Assembly: GCA_035604615.1 (NCBI GenBank)
Contig: DATNID010000021.1
Coordinates: 29,712 to 93,711, forward strand
Origin: DATJLY01 sp035604615
Lineage (GTDB): Bacteria > Pseudomonadota > Alphaproteobacteria > ATCC43930 > CGMCC-115725
Direction of reading: 5' to 3'
DNA: 64,000 nt
Positions 44,272 through 53,300 of the stretch are shown here, piece after piece. Made by a program: the position numbers and the translations under genes. The first letter of the stretch is position 1, and the number at the start of each line of letters is the position of its first letter. The notes beneath the pieces are model-generated. The model saw only the letters and a program-made list of their open reading frames with translations. It searched no databases and was not told the origin of the DNA.

Positions 44272-45767
44272 ACAGCGCCTATCGCCTGCTCGAGACCAGG
44301 TTCGCCCGCCTCACCGCGCTGCACGGCGCGGGCAGCGTGCTGCATTGGGACTGGTCGACCATGATGCCCGAGGGCGGCGCCGAATCGCGCACCGAGCAGA
44401 TCGCGGCGCTTCGCGTGGTGTGCCACGAGGTGCTGACCGATCCCGCCGTGCCCGAACACCTCGCCGCCGCCGACGGCGAGGAGCTCGATCCCTGGCAGCG
44501 CGCCAATTTGCGCGAGATGCGGCGGCAGTGGCTGCATGCGACCGCGCTGCCGGCCGACCTCGTCGCTGCGCTGTCCAAGGCGTCGAGCGAATGCGAGATG
44601 GTGTGGCGTGCGGCCCGGCCTGCCAGCGACTTCGCCACCATCCTGCCGTCGCTCGAGCGCCTCCTCGCGCTGGTGCGCGCCAAGGCCGAGGCCAAGGCGG
44701 CGCGGCTCGGCAAGAGCGCATACGAGGCGCTGCTCGACCAGTACGAGCCCGACGGCAGCACCGCCGAGATCGATCGCCTGTTCGCCGCGCTGGCGAAGGA
44801 ATTGCCGGCGATGACCGAGGCGGCGCTGGAGCGCCAGCGCGGCCTTTCGCCGCCGCTCCGGCCCGAAGGCCCCTTCCCCGTCGCGGCGCAGCGCCAAGCC
44901 GGCGTGCGGCTGATGGAGCAGCTTGGGTTCGATTTTGCGCATGGCAGGCTCGATGTCAGCCTGCATCCCTTCTGCGGCGGCACGCAGGACGACGTGCGCA
45001 TCACCACGCGCTACGACGAGGCCGACTTCACCCGTGCCCTCATGGGCGTGCTGCATGAGACCGGACACGCCCTCTACGAGCGCGGGCTGCCCGCCGAATG
45101 GCGCCACCAGCCGGTCGGCGACGCGCGCGGCATGAGTATCCACGAGAGCCAGTCGCTGCTCATCGAGATGCAGGTATGTCGCTCGCGCGAGTTCCTGGAA
45201 TTCGCGGCGCCGGTTTTGCGCGAATGCTTCGGCGGCACCGGTCCGGCGTGGGACGCCGCCAACCTCTACCGCCTCTATACGAACGTCGAGCGCAGCTTCA
45301 TCCGCGTCGATGCCGACGAGGTGACCTATCCGGCGCATGTCATCCTGCGCTACCGGCTGGAGCGCGCCCTCATCGCCGGCGATCTCGCTCTCGCCGACCT
45401 GCCGCCGGCGTGGAATGACGGGATGCGCGACCTCCTGGGCATCGTGCCCCCGGATGATCGCCTCGGCTGTCTCCAAGATGTCCACTGGTACGACGGGGCC
45501 TGGGGATATTTCCCGACCTATACCTTGGGTGCGATGACGGCGGCGCAGCTTTTCGTTGCGGCCAAGCGCGCCGACCCCGGCATCGCGCCGGCGATCGCGC
45601 GCGGCGACTTCGCGCCGCTGCTGACGTGGCTGCGCGCCAACGTCCACGCCAAGGGCTCGCGCTTCACCAGCGCCGAGATCGTCGCCGACGCCACCGGCGT
45701 CCCGCTCGACGCCGCCATCTTCCTCGGCCATCTGCGCGCGCGCTACCTTGCCGTGAAACATCTATAA
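44268..45767 (+). CDS. carboxypeptidase M32
   Basis: A 499-residue zinc carboxypeptidase of family M32 (Taq/Pfu type), which removes C-terminal residues from peptides. Zinc ligands are H263 and H267 with catalytic E264 in MGVLHETGHALYERGLPAEW; the downstream glutamate lies in MSIHESQSLLIEMQVCRSRE. Family phrases HWDWSTMMPEGGAESRTEQI and VRITTRYDEADFTRALMG are present. The start is TTG overlapping the SURF1 stop (TTGA) with GGAGAAAG upstream, a rare start codon supported by spacing. Confidence 0.93.
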   Translation: MNSAYRLLETRFARLTALHGAGSVLHWDWSTMMPEGGAESRTEQIAALRVVCHEVLTDPAVPEHLAAADGEELDPWQRANLREMRRQWLHATALPADLVAALSKASSECEMVWRAARPASDFATILPSLERLLALVRAKAEAKAARLGKSAYEALLDQYEPDGSTAEIDRLFAALAKELPAMTEAALERQRGLSPPLRPEGPFPVAAQRQAGVRLMEQLGFDFAHGRLDVSLHPFCGGTQDDVRITTRYDEADFTRALMGVLHETGHALYERGLPAEWRHQPVGDARGMSIHESQSLLIEMQVCRSREFLEFAAPVLRECFGGTGPAWDAANLYRLYTNVERSFIRVDADEVTYPAHVILRYRLERALIAGDLALADLPPAWNDGMRDLLGIVPPDDRLGCLQDVHWYDGAWGYFPTYTLGAMTAAQLFVAAKRADPGIAPAIARGDFAPLLTWLRANVHAKGSRFTSAEIVADATGVPLDAAIFLGHLRARYLAVKHL

Positions 45768-45860
45768 ATCATTGAAATAACGTAATTATTCGGCCATTGC
45801 GGGGCGCCGCGCGGAACGCTAGCCTCTATCCGTTCCCAAGACCCGTTCCCCTGGAAGACC

Positions 45861-47282
45861 GTGCCCTACATCTCCACCCGCGACGGTTCCGCGCCGCCCG
45901 AGCGTCTGCCTTTCGAGGCGGCGCTGTTGCACGGGCTTGCGCATGATGGCGGGCTCTATGTGCCGGAACACTGGCCGCACCTCTCGGGCGGCGGGCTCGC
46001 CGCGCTGGCCGGCAACACTTATGCCGAGATCGCCGCCGCAGTGACCGAGCCGTTCCTCGAGGGGGCGGTCGCGCCGGCGGAGTGGCGCCGCATGGTCGAG
46101 CAGGCCTATCGACCCTTCACCCACCGGGCGGTCGCACCGCTAAAGCAGCTCGGCCCCTCGCTCTGGCTCATGGAGCTGTTCCATGGGCCGACCCTGGCCT
46201 TCAAGGACTATGCGCTGCAGCTCCTGGGACCACTGCTCGATGCCGTGCTGAAGCGGCGGGGCGAGCGGGTCACGGTGGTGGCCGCGACCTCGGGCGACAC
46301 CGGCTCGGCCGCGATCGAGGCCTGCCGCGACCGGCCGTCGATCGACGTCTTCGTCCTCTTCCCGAAGGGCCGCATCTCCGAGGTCCAGCGCCGCCAGATG
46401 ACCACGGTCCCGGCCGAGAATGTCCATGCCGTGGCGATCGAGGGCAATTTCGACGACTGCCAGGACCTGGTGAAGGCGATGTTCGCCGATGCGCCCTTCC
46501 GCGCCGCGCTGAACCTGTCGGCGGTGAACTCGATCAACTGGGCGCGGATCGTGGCGCAGGCGGTCTATTACGTCGCCGCCGCGGCGGCGCTGGGCGCGTC
46601 CGAGCGCGGCATCGGCTTCGCCGTGCCGACCGGGAATTTCGGCAACGTCTATGCCGCACATGTCGCGCGCCGCATGGGGGTGCCAATCAAGGAGCTGGTG
46701 ATCGGCACCAATCGCAACGATATCCTGGCGCGTTTCTTCAACAGCGGACTCATGTCCATCGGCCCGGTCGAGCCTAGCCTGAGCCCGGCCATGGACATCC
46801 AGGTCTCGAGCAATTTCGAGCGGCTCTATTTCGAGCTCAGCGGCCGCGACGGCGCGGCGGTGGCGAACGCGTTCCGCGCCTTCCGCGAGAGCGGCACCCT
46901 GCCATCGAACCCGGCCTTGTGGCAGGAGGCGCGGACCTTGTTCTCCGCTCACCGTGTGAGCGACGACGACACGCGCGCGACCATCGCGGCCACGTATCGC
47001 GGCACCGGCGAATTGATCGACCCGCACACCGCGGTTGCGGTCGCCTCGGCGATGGCGGCGCGGCGCGACCCGGCGCTGCCCATGGTGGCGCTCGCCTGCG
47101 CCCATCCGGCCAAGTTCCCCGACGCGGTCGAGAGCGCGGTGGGGTTCCGTCCCACGCCCCCGCCCGCCCTGGCGGAGGCGTTGCGCCGGCCGGAGCGCAG
47201 CAATGTCCTGCCCAACGAGCTTGCCGCGGTCGAGCGGTTCGTCGCCGACCGGGCCAGGGCAAAGCAGGAGGCCATGCGATGA
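45861..47282 (+). CDS. thrC: threonine synthase
   Basis: A 473-residue PLP enzyme that converts O-phosphohomoserine to threonine. The PLP lysine is K115 in HGPTLAFKDYALQLLGPLLD. VVAATSGDTGSAAIEACRDR and GNFGNVYAAHVARRMGVPIK are the cofactor phosphate loops. The N-terminus YISTRDGSAPPERLPFEAAL is typical of the long, yeast/proteobacterial type. The start is GTG 45861 after GGAAG. It overlaps the M16 peptidase gene by four bases, a frequent alphaproteobacterial pair. Confidence 0.96.
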   Translation: MPYISTRDGSAPPERLPFEAALLHGLAHDGGLYVPEHWPHLSGGGLAALAGNTYAEIAAAVTEPFLEGAVAPAEWRRMVEQAYRPFTHRAVAPLKQLGPSLWLMELFHGPTLAFKDYALQLLGPLLDAVLKRRGERVTVVAATSGDTGSAAIEACRDRPSIDVFVLFPKGRISEVQRRQMTTVPAENVHAVAIEGNFDDCQDLVKAMFADAPFRAALNLSAVNSINWARIVAQAVYYVAAAAALGASERGIGFAVPTGNFGNVYAAHVARRMGVPIKELVIGTNRNDILARFFNSGLMSIGPVEPSLSPAMDIQVSSNFERLYFELSGRDGAAVANAFRAFRESGTLPSNPALWQEARTLFSAHRVSDDDTRATIAATYRGTGELIDPHTAVAVASAMAARRDPALPMVALACAHPAKFPDAVESAVGFRPTPPPALAEALRRPERSNVLPNELAAVERFVADRARAKQEAMR

Positions 47283-48538
47283 CCATCCGCGTAACCACCC
47301 TCGAGAACGGCATGCGCGTTCTGACCGACCGCATGGCTTCGGTCGAGACCGTGTCGATCGGCGTGTGGGTCGCCGTCGGCACGCGCCACGAGCCGGCGCG
47401 GATCAACGGCGTCGCGCACCTCCTCGAGCACATGGCCTTCAAAGGCACCGAGCGGCGCTCGGCGCTCGAGATCGCGTCCGAGATCGAGGCGGTGGGCGGC
47501 CACGTCAACGCCTATACCTCGCGCGAGCACACCGCCTATTACGCCAAGGTGCTGAAGGAGAATACCGGCCTCGCCGTCGATATTCTCGCCGACATCCTGC
47601 AATACTCGACCTTCGACGCGCGCGAGCTGGAGCGCGAGCGCGCGGTGGTGCTGCAGGAGATTGGCCAGGCTTTCGACACACCCGACGACATCATCTTCGA
47701 TCTGTTCCAGGAGCGCGCTTTTCCCGACCAACCGATGGGCCGCCCCGTCCTGGGCCGCGCCGAGATCATCCGCACCATCGACCGCGACACGGTGGCGGGC
47801 TATCTCCAGGGAAATTACGCGGCGCCCGGTATGCTGCTGGTCGCGGCCGGCAACCTCGAGCATGGAGAAATCGTCGATCTGGCGCAGCGCACCTTCTCGC
47901 ATCTGCACGCCGAAAGCGCGGCCAAGAGCGAGCCGGCGCGCTATGTCGGCGGCGATCTGCGCCAAGAGCGCGAGCTCGAGCAGGTGCACATCCTGCTGGG
48001 CTTCCCTGGCTTCTCCTTCGCCGACCGCGACTATTACGCTGCCTCCGTGGTCTCGACCGCACTGGGCGGCGGCATGTCGTCGCGGCTGTTCCAGGAAATT
48101 CGCGAGAAGCGGGGCCTAGTCTATTCGATCTATTCCTTCACCCATGCCTATAGCGACGGTGGGTTGTTCGGCGTCTATGCCGGTACCGGCGAGGACGAGG
48201 CGGCGGAGCTGATGCCGGCGCTATGCACCGAGATCAAGCGGCTCAATGACGGGCTGGCGCCCTCCGAGCTGGCGCGCGCGCGCGCGCAGCTCAAGTCCGG
48301 CCTCTTGATGTCGCTCGAGAGCACCGGCGCGCGCTGCGAACAGCATGCGACGCACATGCTGGTGTTCGGCCGGCCGCTCGACGTGCAGGAACTCATCCAG
48401 CACATCGACGACGTCGACGACGCGGCGGTCGCGCGCGTGGCACGGCGCCTGTTCGAGGCGCCGCCGACGGTGACGGCGCTCGGACCGGTCGGGCGCATCC
48501 AGGCCTACGATCGACTCGTCCAGAACCTCGGCGCGTGA
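47279..48538 (+). CDS. M16 family zinc peptidase, processing-peptidase-like
   Basis: A 419-residue peptidase related to the beta subunit of mitochondrial processing peptidase. The inverted zinc motif HxxEH is H47-L-L-E50-H51 and the third ligand E127 falls exactly 76 residues after H51, as in active members. The C-terminal half has the FxRGLVYSIYSFTHAYSDGG-type phrase (seen as EKRGLVYSIYSFTHAYSDGG) and a GGGMSSRLFQEIREK motif. It is active-site complete and of normal length, and probably cytoplasmic or periplasmic as no signal peptide is seen. Both neighbours overlap by four bases. Confidence 0.93.
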   Translation: MTIRVTTLENGMRVLTDRMASVETVSIGVWVAVGTRHEPARINGVAHLLEHMAFKGTERRSALEIASEIEAVGGHVNAYTSREHTAYYAKVLKENTGLAVDILADILQYSTFDARELERERAVVLQEIGQAFDTPDDIIFDLFQERAFPDQPMGRPVLGRAEIIRTIDRDTVAGYLQGNYAAPGMLLVAAGNLEHGEIVDLAQRTFSHLHAESAAKSEPARYVGGDLRQERELEQVHILLGFPGFSFADRDYYAASVVSTALGGGMSSRLFQEIREKRGLVYSIYSFTHAYSDGGLFGVYAGTGEDEAAELMPALCTEIKRLNDGLAPSELARARAQLKSGLLMSLESTGARCEQHATHMLVFGRPLDVQELIQHIDDVDDAAVARVARRLFEAPPTVTALGPVGRIQAYDRLVQNLGA

Positions 48539-49146
48539 GGCGGGCGTTGCCGCTCGAGCTGCCCCGCATCCTCGGCGCCGTTCCTCCCGCCTTCCGCCTC
48601 ACCGGCCAGCGCGTGCTGCTGCGTGCGCCCGAGCGGCGCGATTGGCGCGCCTGGGCCGAGCTGCGCGGCGAATCCCGCGCCTTCCTCACGCCATGGGAGC
48701 CGACCTGGTCGAGCGACGCGCTAACTCGCGCCGCCTTCAACCGCCGGCTCGCGCGCTATGCCGCCGACTGGCGCGGCGACCAGGGCTACAGCTTCCTGCT
48801 GTTCCGTCTCGAGGACGAGACGCTGCTGGGCGGCATCGGCCTCACCAACGTGCGCCGCGGCGTGGCCGAGAGCGCGAGTCTCGGCTACTGGGTGGGCGAG
48901 CGTCATGCGCGCAAGGGCTACATGACCGAGGGACTGCAGCTCGTGCTCTCCTTCGCCTTCCAGCGCGCCCGCCTCCATCGGGTCGAGGCGGCGACCTTGC
49001 TGCACAATGTCGCGAGCCGCGGATTGCTGGTGAAGAGCGGCTTCCGCGAGGAGGGCCACGCGCGGGGATATCTCTGCATCGACGGACGCTGGCAGGACCA
49101 CGTTCTGTTCGGCATCTTGCGCGAGGAGTGGGTCCCGAAGGGATAG
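48535..49146 (+). CDS. GNAT family N-acetyltransferase, RimJ-like
   Basis: A 203-residue acetyltransferase of the RimJ/RimL branch, which acetylates protein N-termini (ribosomal proteins in E. coli). The acetyl-CoA core shows as SASLGYWVGERHARKGYMTE, and the C-terminal LHRVEAATLLHNVASRGLLV and KSGFREEGHARGYLCIDGRW motifs are typical. The start is GTG overlapping the M16 stop. Its actual acceptor is unknown. Confidence 0.9.
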   Translation: MRRALPLELPRILGAVPPAFRLTGQRVLLRAPERRDWRAWAELRGESRAFLTPWEPTWSSDALTRAAFNRRLARYAADWRGDQGYSFLLFRLEDETLLGGIGLTNVRRGVAESASLGYWVGERHARKGYMTEGLQLVLSFAFQRARLHRVEAATLLHNVASRGLLVKSGFREEGHARGYLCIDGRWQDHVLFGILREEWVPKG

Positions 49147-49157
49147 GGAGGAGCGCG

Positions 49158-49631
49158 ATGGAGATCCGCCGCATCGTGACCGGCCATGACGAGCGCGGCC
49201 GCGCGGTCTTTCGCAGCGACGAGAGGCTCGCCGGCGTCCCGGTCGAGGGCGGCGTCGCCGAGTTCGCCGTCGCCTGGTCCACCACCGTCAGCCCCGCCGA
49301 CAACGACGATCCGTTCGATGGCGCCAAGCGCGCGGTCGGCCTCGCCTGCCCGGGCGGAACCGTGCTGCGCTTCGTCGATATTGCGCCGGGGCGCCGCTCG
49401 CCGATGCACCGCACCAACTCGATCGATTACGGCATCGTGCTGGCGGGCGAGCTGGACCTGGAGCTCGACGACGGCGCGGTGAGGCATCTCCACGCCGGAG
49501 ACGTCGTGGTCCAGCGCGGCACCATGCACGCCTGGGTCAATAACGGCACCGTGCCGTGCCGCATGGCCTTCGTCCTGATCGACGCCAAGCCCGCCGCCGC
49601 CGGCGGCCGGACGCTCGACCCGACCCACTAG
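49158..49631 (+). CDS. cupin domain-containing protein
   Basis: A 157-residue single-cupin protein. The two cupin motifs are read at RRSPMHRTNSIDYGIVLAGE and HAGDVVVQRGTMHAWVNNGT, which supply a partial metal-binding set (one His in the first motif, one in the second). The fold is common in small-molecule isomerases, dioxygenases and ligand-binding regulators, so no reaction is assigned. GGGAGGAG lies five bases before the ATG. It sits between the GNAT gene and the Lhr-type helicase. Confidence 0.85.
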   Translation: MEIRRIVTGHDERGRAVFRSDERLAGVPVEGGVAEFAVAWSTTVSPADNDDPFDGAKRAVGLACPGGTVLRFVDIAPGRRSPMHRTNSIDYGIVLAGELDLELDDGAVRHLHAGDVVVQRGTMHAWVNNGTVPCRMAFVLIDAKPAAAGGRTLDPTH

Positions 49632-49642
49632 CGCGGCCTCCG

Positions 49643-52060
49643 ATGCTTCCCCTCCCCGCCGTCATCGCGCAGTGGTTCGCGCGGCGGCAGTGGACGCCGC
49701 ACGCGCACCAATTGGCGCTGCTCGAGGCCGCGCGCCACGGTCGCTCGGTGCTGCTGATCGCGCCCACCGGCGGCGGCAAGACGCTCGCCGGATTCCTGCC
49801 GAGCCTCGTTGAGCTAGCCGCCGCGCCGCATGCGGGGATGCACACGCTCTATATCTCGCCGCTGAAGGCGCTCGCCGTCGACATCGAGCGCAACCTCGGC
49901 GCGCCGATCGCGGAGATGGGCCTCGATCTCGCGCTCGAGACTCGCACCGGCGACACGCCGCAGCTCAGGCGCCGGCGCCAGATCGAGCGCCCGCCGCACT
50001 TGCTGATGACAACGCCCGAATCGCTGGCGCTGCTGCTGTCGCTGGCCGAGGCGCCGCGGATGTTCGGCGCCCTGCGATGCCTCATCGTCGATGAGCTGCA
50101 CGCGCTCGCCGGGACCAAGCGCGGCGACCTGCTGGCCCTGGGCCTCGCGCGGCTTCGCCGGCTTGCGCCGTCGGCGCGGCGCGTGGGACTTTCCGCGACG
50201 GCGCCGTGGCCCGACGAGCTGGCAGCCTGGCTCGGCTCCGGCGGGGTCGCGGTCGAGCGCATCGAGGGGCGCGCCGGCGCCAAACCCGAGGTCGCATCGC
50301 TCGATGCGCGCGAGCCCTTGCCGTGGTCCGGGCACATGGCGGTCCATGCGCTGGGCGAGGTCTACGCGGCGATCGCCCGCCACCGCACCACCATCGTCTT
50401 CGTCAACACCCGCGCCCAGGCCGAGATCGTGTTCCAGGAACTGTGGCGCATGAACGACGCCAACCTGGCGATCACGCTCCATCACGGCAGCCTCGCCCCC
50501 GAGCAGCGCCGCAATGTCGAGGCGGCAATGGCGGCGGGCAAGCTGCGCGCCGTCGTCGCCACGTCCTCGCTCGATCTCGGCATCGACTGGGGCGATGTCG
50601 ATCTGGTGGTGCAGGTCGGCGCGCCCAAGGGCGTGTCGCGCCTGACGCAGCGTATCGGCCGCGCCAACCACCGGCTCGACGAGCCGAGCCGCGCGCTCTT
50701 GGTGCCGACCAACCGCTTCGAGGTGTTGGAATGCCGCGCCGCGCTCGACGCGCTCGAGGCGGGCGAGCTCGACGGCGACCGGCCGCGCGCTGGCGGGCTC
50801 GACGTGCTGGCGCAGCACGTGATGGGCATGGCCTGCGCCGCGCCCTTCACGTCCGACGCGCTCTACGAAGAGGTGACCAGCGCCGCGCCCTACGTGCGCC
50901 TCGCGCGGCGCGATTTCGACGATGTGCTGCGCTTCGTCGAGGATGGCGGCTATGCGCTCAGGAGCTACGAGCGCTGGCGCCGGCTCTACTGCGACAGCGA
51001 GGGGCGCTATCACGTGGTGGCGCCGGATTTCGCGCGGCGCTACCGCATGAATGTCGGCACCATCGTGGCGGCGCCGATGCTGCGCGTGCGGCTGGGGCGG
51101 CGCCTCCTGGGCGAGATCGAGGAATGGTTCGTCCAGGGGCTGGTGCCGGGCGACACCTTCGTGTTCGCCGGCGAGCGCCTCTACTTTCTCGGCATCGAGG
51201 GCATGGAGGTGACGACGCGCCGCTCCAAGGACGAACTGCCGCCCAATATCCCCGCCTACGAGGGCGGGCGGCTGCCGCTCACGACGCATCTCGCGGCGCG
51301 GGTGCGCGGGCTCTTGGCCGCGCCCGAGACCTGGAACGGGTTTCCCGCGCCGGTACGCGAATGGCTCGCTTTGCAGAAACGGCGCTCCGAGCTCCCTGAC
51401 CGCGACGGGCTGCTGGTCGAAACCTTCCCGCGCGGCCCGCACCATTACCTCGTCGCCTATTGCTTCGAGGGGCGGAACGCGCACCAGACGCTCGGCATGC
51501 TGCTGACCAAGCGGATGGAGCGCGCCGGGCTGGGGCCGCTGGGCTTCGTCGCCACCGACTACGTGCTCGCGGTATGGAGCCTCGAGCCGGCGCACGACCT
51601 CGACGCGCTCCTCGACCAGGACATGCTGGGCGACGATCTCGAGACCTGGATGGCGGAATCATCGATGCTGCGGCGCAGTTTCCGCACTGTCGCGATCATC
51701 GCCGGCCTGATCGAGCGCAAGCAGCCCGGCCACGAGAAGTCGGGCCGGCAGGTGACCTTCAACTCCGACCTCATCTACGACGTGCTGCGCCGCTTCCAGC
51801 CCGATCACGTGCTGCTGCGCGCGACCGTGGCCGACGCCGCGACCGGGCTCACCGACGTGCGCCGGCTCGCCGACATGCTGGCGCGCGTCGAGGGCCGCAT
51901 CCGCCACCGCCGCCTCGAGCGCGTATCGCCCCTGGCCGTGCCGGTGCTGCTGGAGATCGGGCGCGAGGCGGTCTATGGCGCGGCGCTCGACCGAATCGTC
52001 GACGAGGCGGCCGAGGCGCTCATCGAAGAGGCGGGTTTGACCACGGTTCCTGCACACTGA
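49643..52060 (+). CDS. ligase-associated DNA damage response DEXH-box helicase (Lhr-like)
   Basis: An 805-residue superfamily 2 helicase. Motif I is LLIAPTGGGKTLAGF, motif Ia LYISPLKALAVDIERNLGAP, motif II LIVDELHAL, and motif III GLSATAPWPDEL. Motifs IV-VI are in TIVFVNTRAQAEIVFQELWR, VVATSSLDLGIDWGDVDLVV and RLTQRIGRANHRLDEPSRAL. The Lhr-type C-terminal winged-helix and beta-barrel region follows. It is the short class encoded with an ATP-dependent ligase, an exonuclease and PdeM in bacterial damage-response operons; only PdeM is also in this window. Confidence 0.92.
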   Translation: MLPLPAVIAQWFARRQWTPHAHQLALLEAARHGRSVLLIAPTGGGKTLAGFLPSLVELAAAPHAGMHTLYISPLKALAVDIERNLGAPIAEMGLDLALETRTGDTPQLRRRRQIERPPHLLMTTPESLALLLSLAEAPRMFGALRCLIVDELHALAGTKRGDLLALGLARLRRLAPSARRVGLSATAPWPDELAAWLGSGGVAVERIEGRAGAKPEVASLDAREPLPWSGHMAVHALGEVYAAIARHRTTIVFVNTRAQAEIVFQELWRMNDANLAITLHHGSLAPEQRRNVEAAMAAGKLRAVVATSSLDLGIDWGDVDLVVQVGAPKGVSRLTQRIGRANHRLDEPSRALLVPTNRFEVLECRAALDALEAGELDGDRPRAGGLDVLAQHVMGMACAAPFTSDALYEEVTSAAPYVRLARRDFDDVLRFVEDGGYALRSYERWRRLYCDSEGRYHVVAPDFARRYRMNVGTIVAAPMLRVRLGRRLLGEIEEWFVQGLVPGDTFVFAGERLYFLGIEGMEVTTRRSKDELPPNIPAYEGGRLPLTTHLAARVRGLLAAPETWNGFPAPVREWLALQKRRSELPDRDGLLVETFPRGPHHYLVAYCFEGRNAHQTLGMLLTKRMERAGLGPLGFVATDYVLAVWSLEPAHDLDALLDQDMLGDDLETWMAESSMLRRSFRTVAIIAGLIERKQPGHEKSGRQVTFNSDLIYDVLRRFQPDHVLLRATVADAATGLTDVRRLADMLARVEGRIRHRRLERVSPLAVPVLLEIGREAVYGAALDRIVDEAAEALIEEAGLTTVPAH

Positions 52061-52073
52061 CCGGGAGAGGCCC

Positions 52074-52238
52074 ATGCGCGGAAATTTCCGCATCGAAAGC
52101 GCCAGATACGGCGTCAGCTTCGGCTCGGCGCTGGCGATGGCGATGTCGTTCGACACCCACCACTCGATCCTGTGGGCCATCATCGATGGCATCTTGAGCT
52201 GGATTTATGTAGTCTTTTTCGCGCTGACGCACGCCTGA
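52074..52238 (+). CDS. small membrane protein with amphipathic N-terminus
   Basis: A 54-residue protein, MRGNFRIESARYGVSFGSAL onward, with a hydrophobic stretch (HSILWAIIDGILSWIYVVFF) near the C-terminus. GGGAGAGG precedes the ATG. It follows the Lhr helicase by 13 bases and may be co-transcribed. Similar short proteins with the ILWAII-x-G-x-LSWIYV phrase seem familiar from other alphaproteobacteria, but no function is known to me. Confidence 0.7.
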   Translation: MRGNFRIESARYGVSFGSALAMAMSFDTHHSILWAIIDGILSWIYVVFFALTHA

Positions 52239-52328
52239 GACGCTCGCCCTGTGACCGCGCTCACAGGCAAGGCGCCGTCAGCAGGCGTAGAGTGGGCGCT
52301 TCTCGGCCTGTTGGGGAGGGTCTCGGCC

Positions 52329-52883
52329 ATGAAACGGATTGAGCTGGTCCTCGCAGTTTCCGCGACGGTCTTGGCCGTCTGGTTCCAGCCAAGCGGGGTG
52401 CTTGGCTGCGGCGGGCCGAGCAGTTTTAACGCCAATTGCAGCGCGCCGGCCTCGACGCCCCACACGGTCCTGCCGTCGCCGCCGCCGATCGCCGGACAGC
52501 TGATCATGAACGGGTCGTCGCCGCTCACCGGCCCCTGGGCGTCGCCCCCGCCACCCAGCGATTCCGGTCCGGACGGGGCGGCGGTCGTGCCCCCCAGCAG
52601 CGCCGATGGGCTCGCCTCGCTCGCCGATCTCGATCGCGGCGGCAACCAGTGGGGCATCATCTTTCCCGGCGCCCGGCCGCTGCCCGAAGGCTTCTGGCCC
52701 GGCCTCGGCGCGCTTCATCCGGTGAAGCATGGACAGCCGGTGGTGCAGAAGACCTCGGTCGCCATCTCCACCAGCATCGCCATGGAAGTGAAGGCGAAGG
52801 TGCCGCACAAGGGCATCCCCGGCATCGACCCGATGACCTCGGGATCGGGCAACCGCGCGCTGTGGTTCACCGGCGCGCGCTGA
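52329..52883 (+). CDS. hypothetical exported proline-rich protein
   Basis: A 184-residue protein that is not recognised. The N-terminal MKRIELVLAVSATVLAVWFQ looks like a signal peptide; VLGC at about residues 30-33 could be a loose lipobox. The next 90 residues are low complexity and rich in Pro, Ser and Gly (for example ASPPPPSDSGPDGAAVVPPS). A more ordered C-terminal part follows (NQWGIIFPGARPLPEGFWPG). ATG 52329 was chosen because the signal peptide begins there; the open frame extends to 52251. Nothing nearby explains it. Confidence 0.55.
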   Translation: MKRIELVLAVSATVLAVWFQPSGVLGCGGPSSFNANCSAPASTPHTVLPSPPPIAGQLIMNGSSPLTGPWASPPPPSDSGPDGAAVVPPSSADGLASLADLDRGGNQWGIIFPGARPLPEGFWPGLGALHPVKHGQPVVQKTSVAISTSIAMEVKAKVPHKGIPGIDPMTSGSGNRALWFTGAR

Positions 52884-52995
52884 GCGCGCGCCCGGCCTCA
52901 TCCAACAATCCACCCCCCGACTTCAGGGTGGCTTGTCCGCAACGCCGAATTTTGTCAGCATCCGCCCGCCGCATAACGGGCACGGGAGCACGGAC

Positions 52996-53280
52996 ATGGC
53001 ATTGCGCCGCTATATCATCGAGCGGGACATTCCCAAGGTCGGAACGTTCGAGCGTGAGCAGCTTCGCGGCGCGGCGGCCAAGTCGAACGAAGTCCTGCGC
53101 CAGCTCGGTCCCGACATCCAATGGCTCGAGTCCTATGTCGCCGCCGACAAGACGTTCTGCGTCTATCTCGCCAAGGACGAGGCGATCATCCGCAAGCACG
53201 CCGAGATCAGCGGTTTCCCGGCGACCAAGATCACCGAGATTGGCAAGACGATCGACCCGACCACGGAACGGGCCGGCTGA
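52996..53280 (+). CDS. DUF4242 family protein
   Basis: A 94-residue ferredoxin-like-fold protein. The pattern RRYIIERDIPKVGTFEREQL, QWLESYVAADKTFCVYLAKD and EAIIRKHAEISGFPATKITE matches DUF4242, whose best-known relative is the Streptomyces nickel-binding protein SCO4226. Histidines typical of metal sites are sparse here, so metal binding is uncertain. GGGAG precedes the ATG. It stands alone, convergent with the LivK-like gene. Confidence 0.8.
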   Translation: MALRRYIIERDIPKVGTFEREQLRGAAAKSNEVLRQLGPDIQWLESYVAADKTFCVYLAKDEAIIRKHAEISGFPATKITEIGKTIDPTTERAG

Positions 53281-53300
53281 GCGCGAGCGGGCAAAGCCCT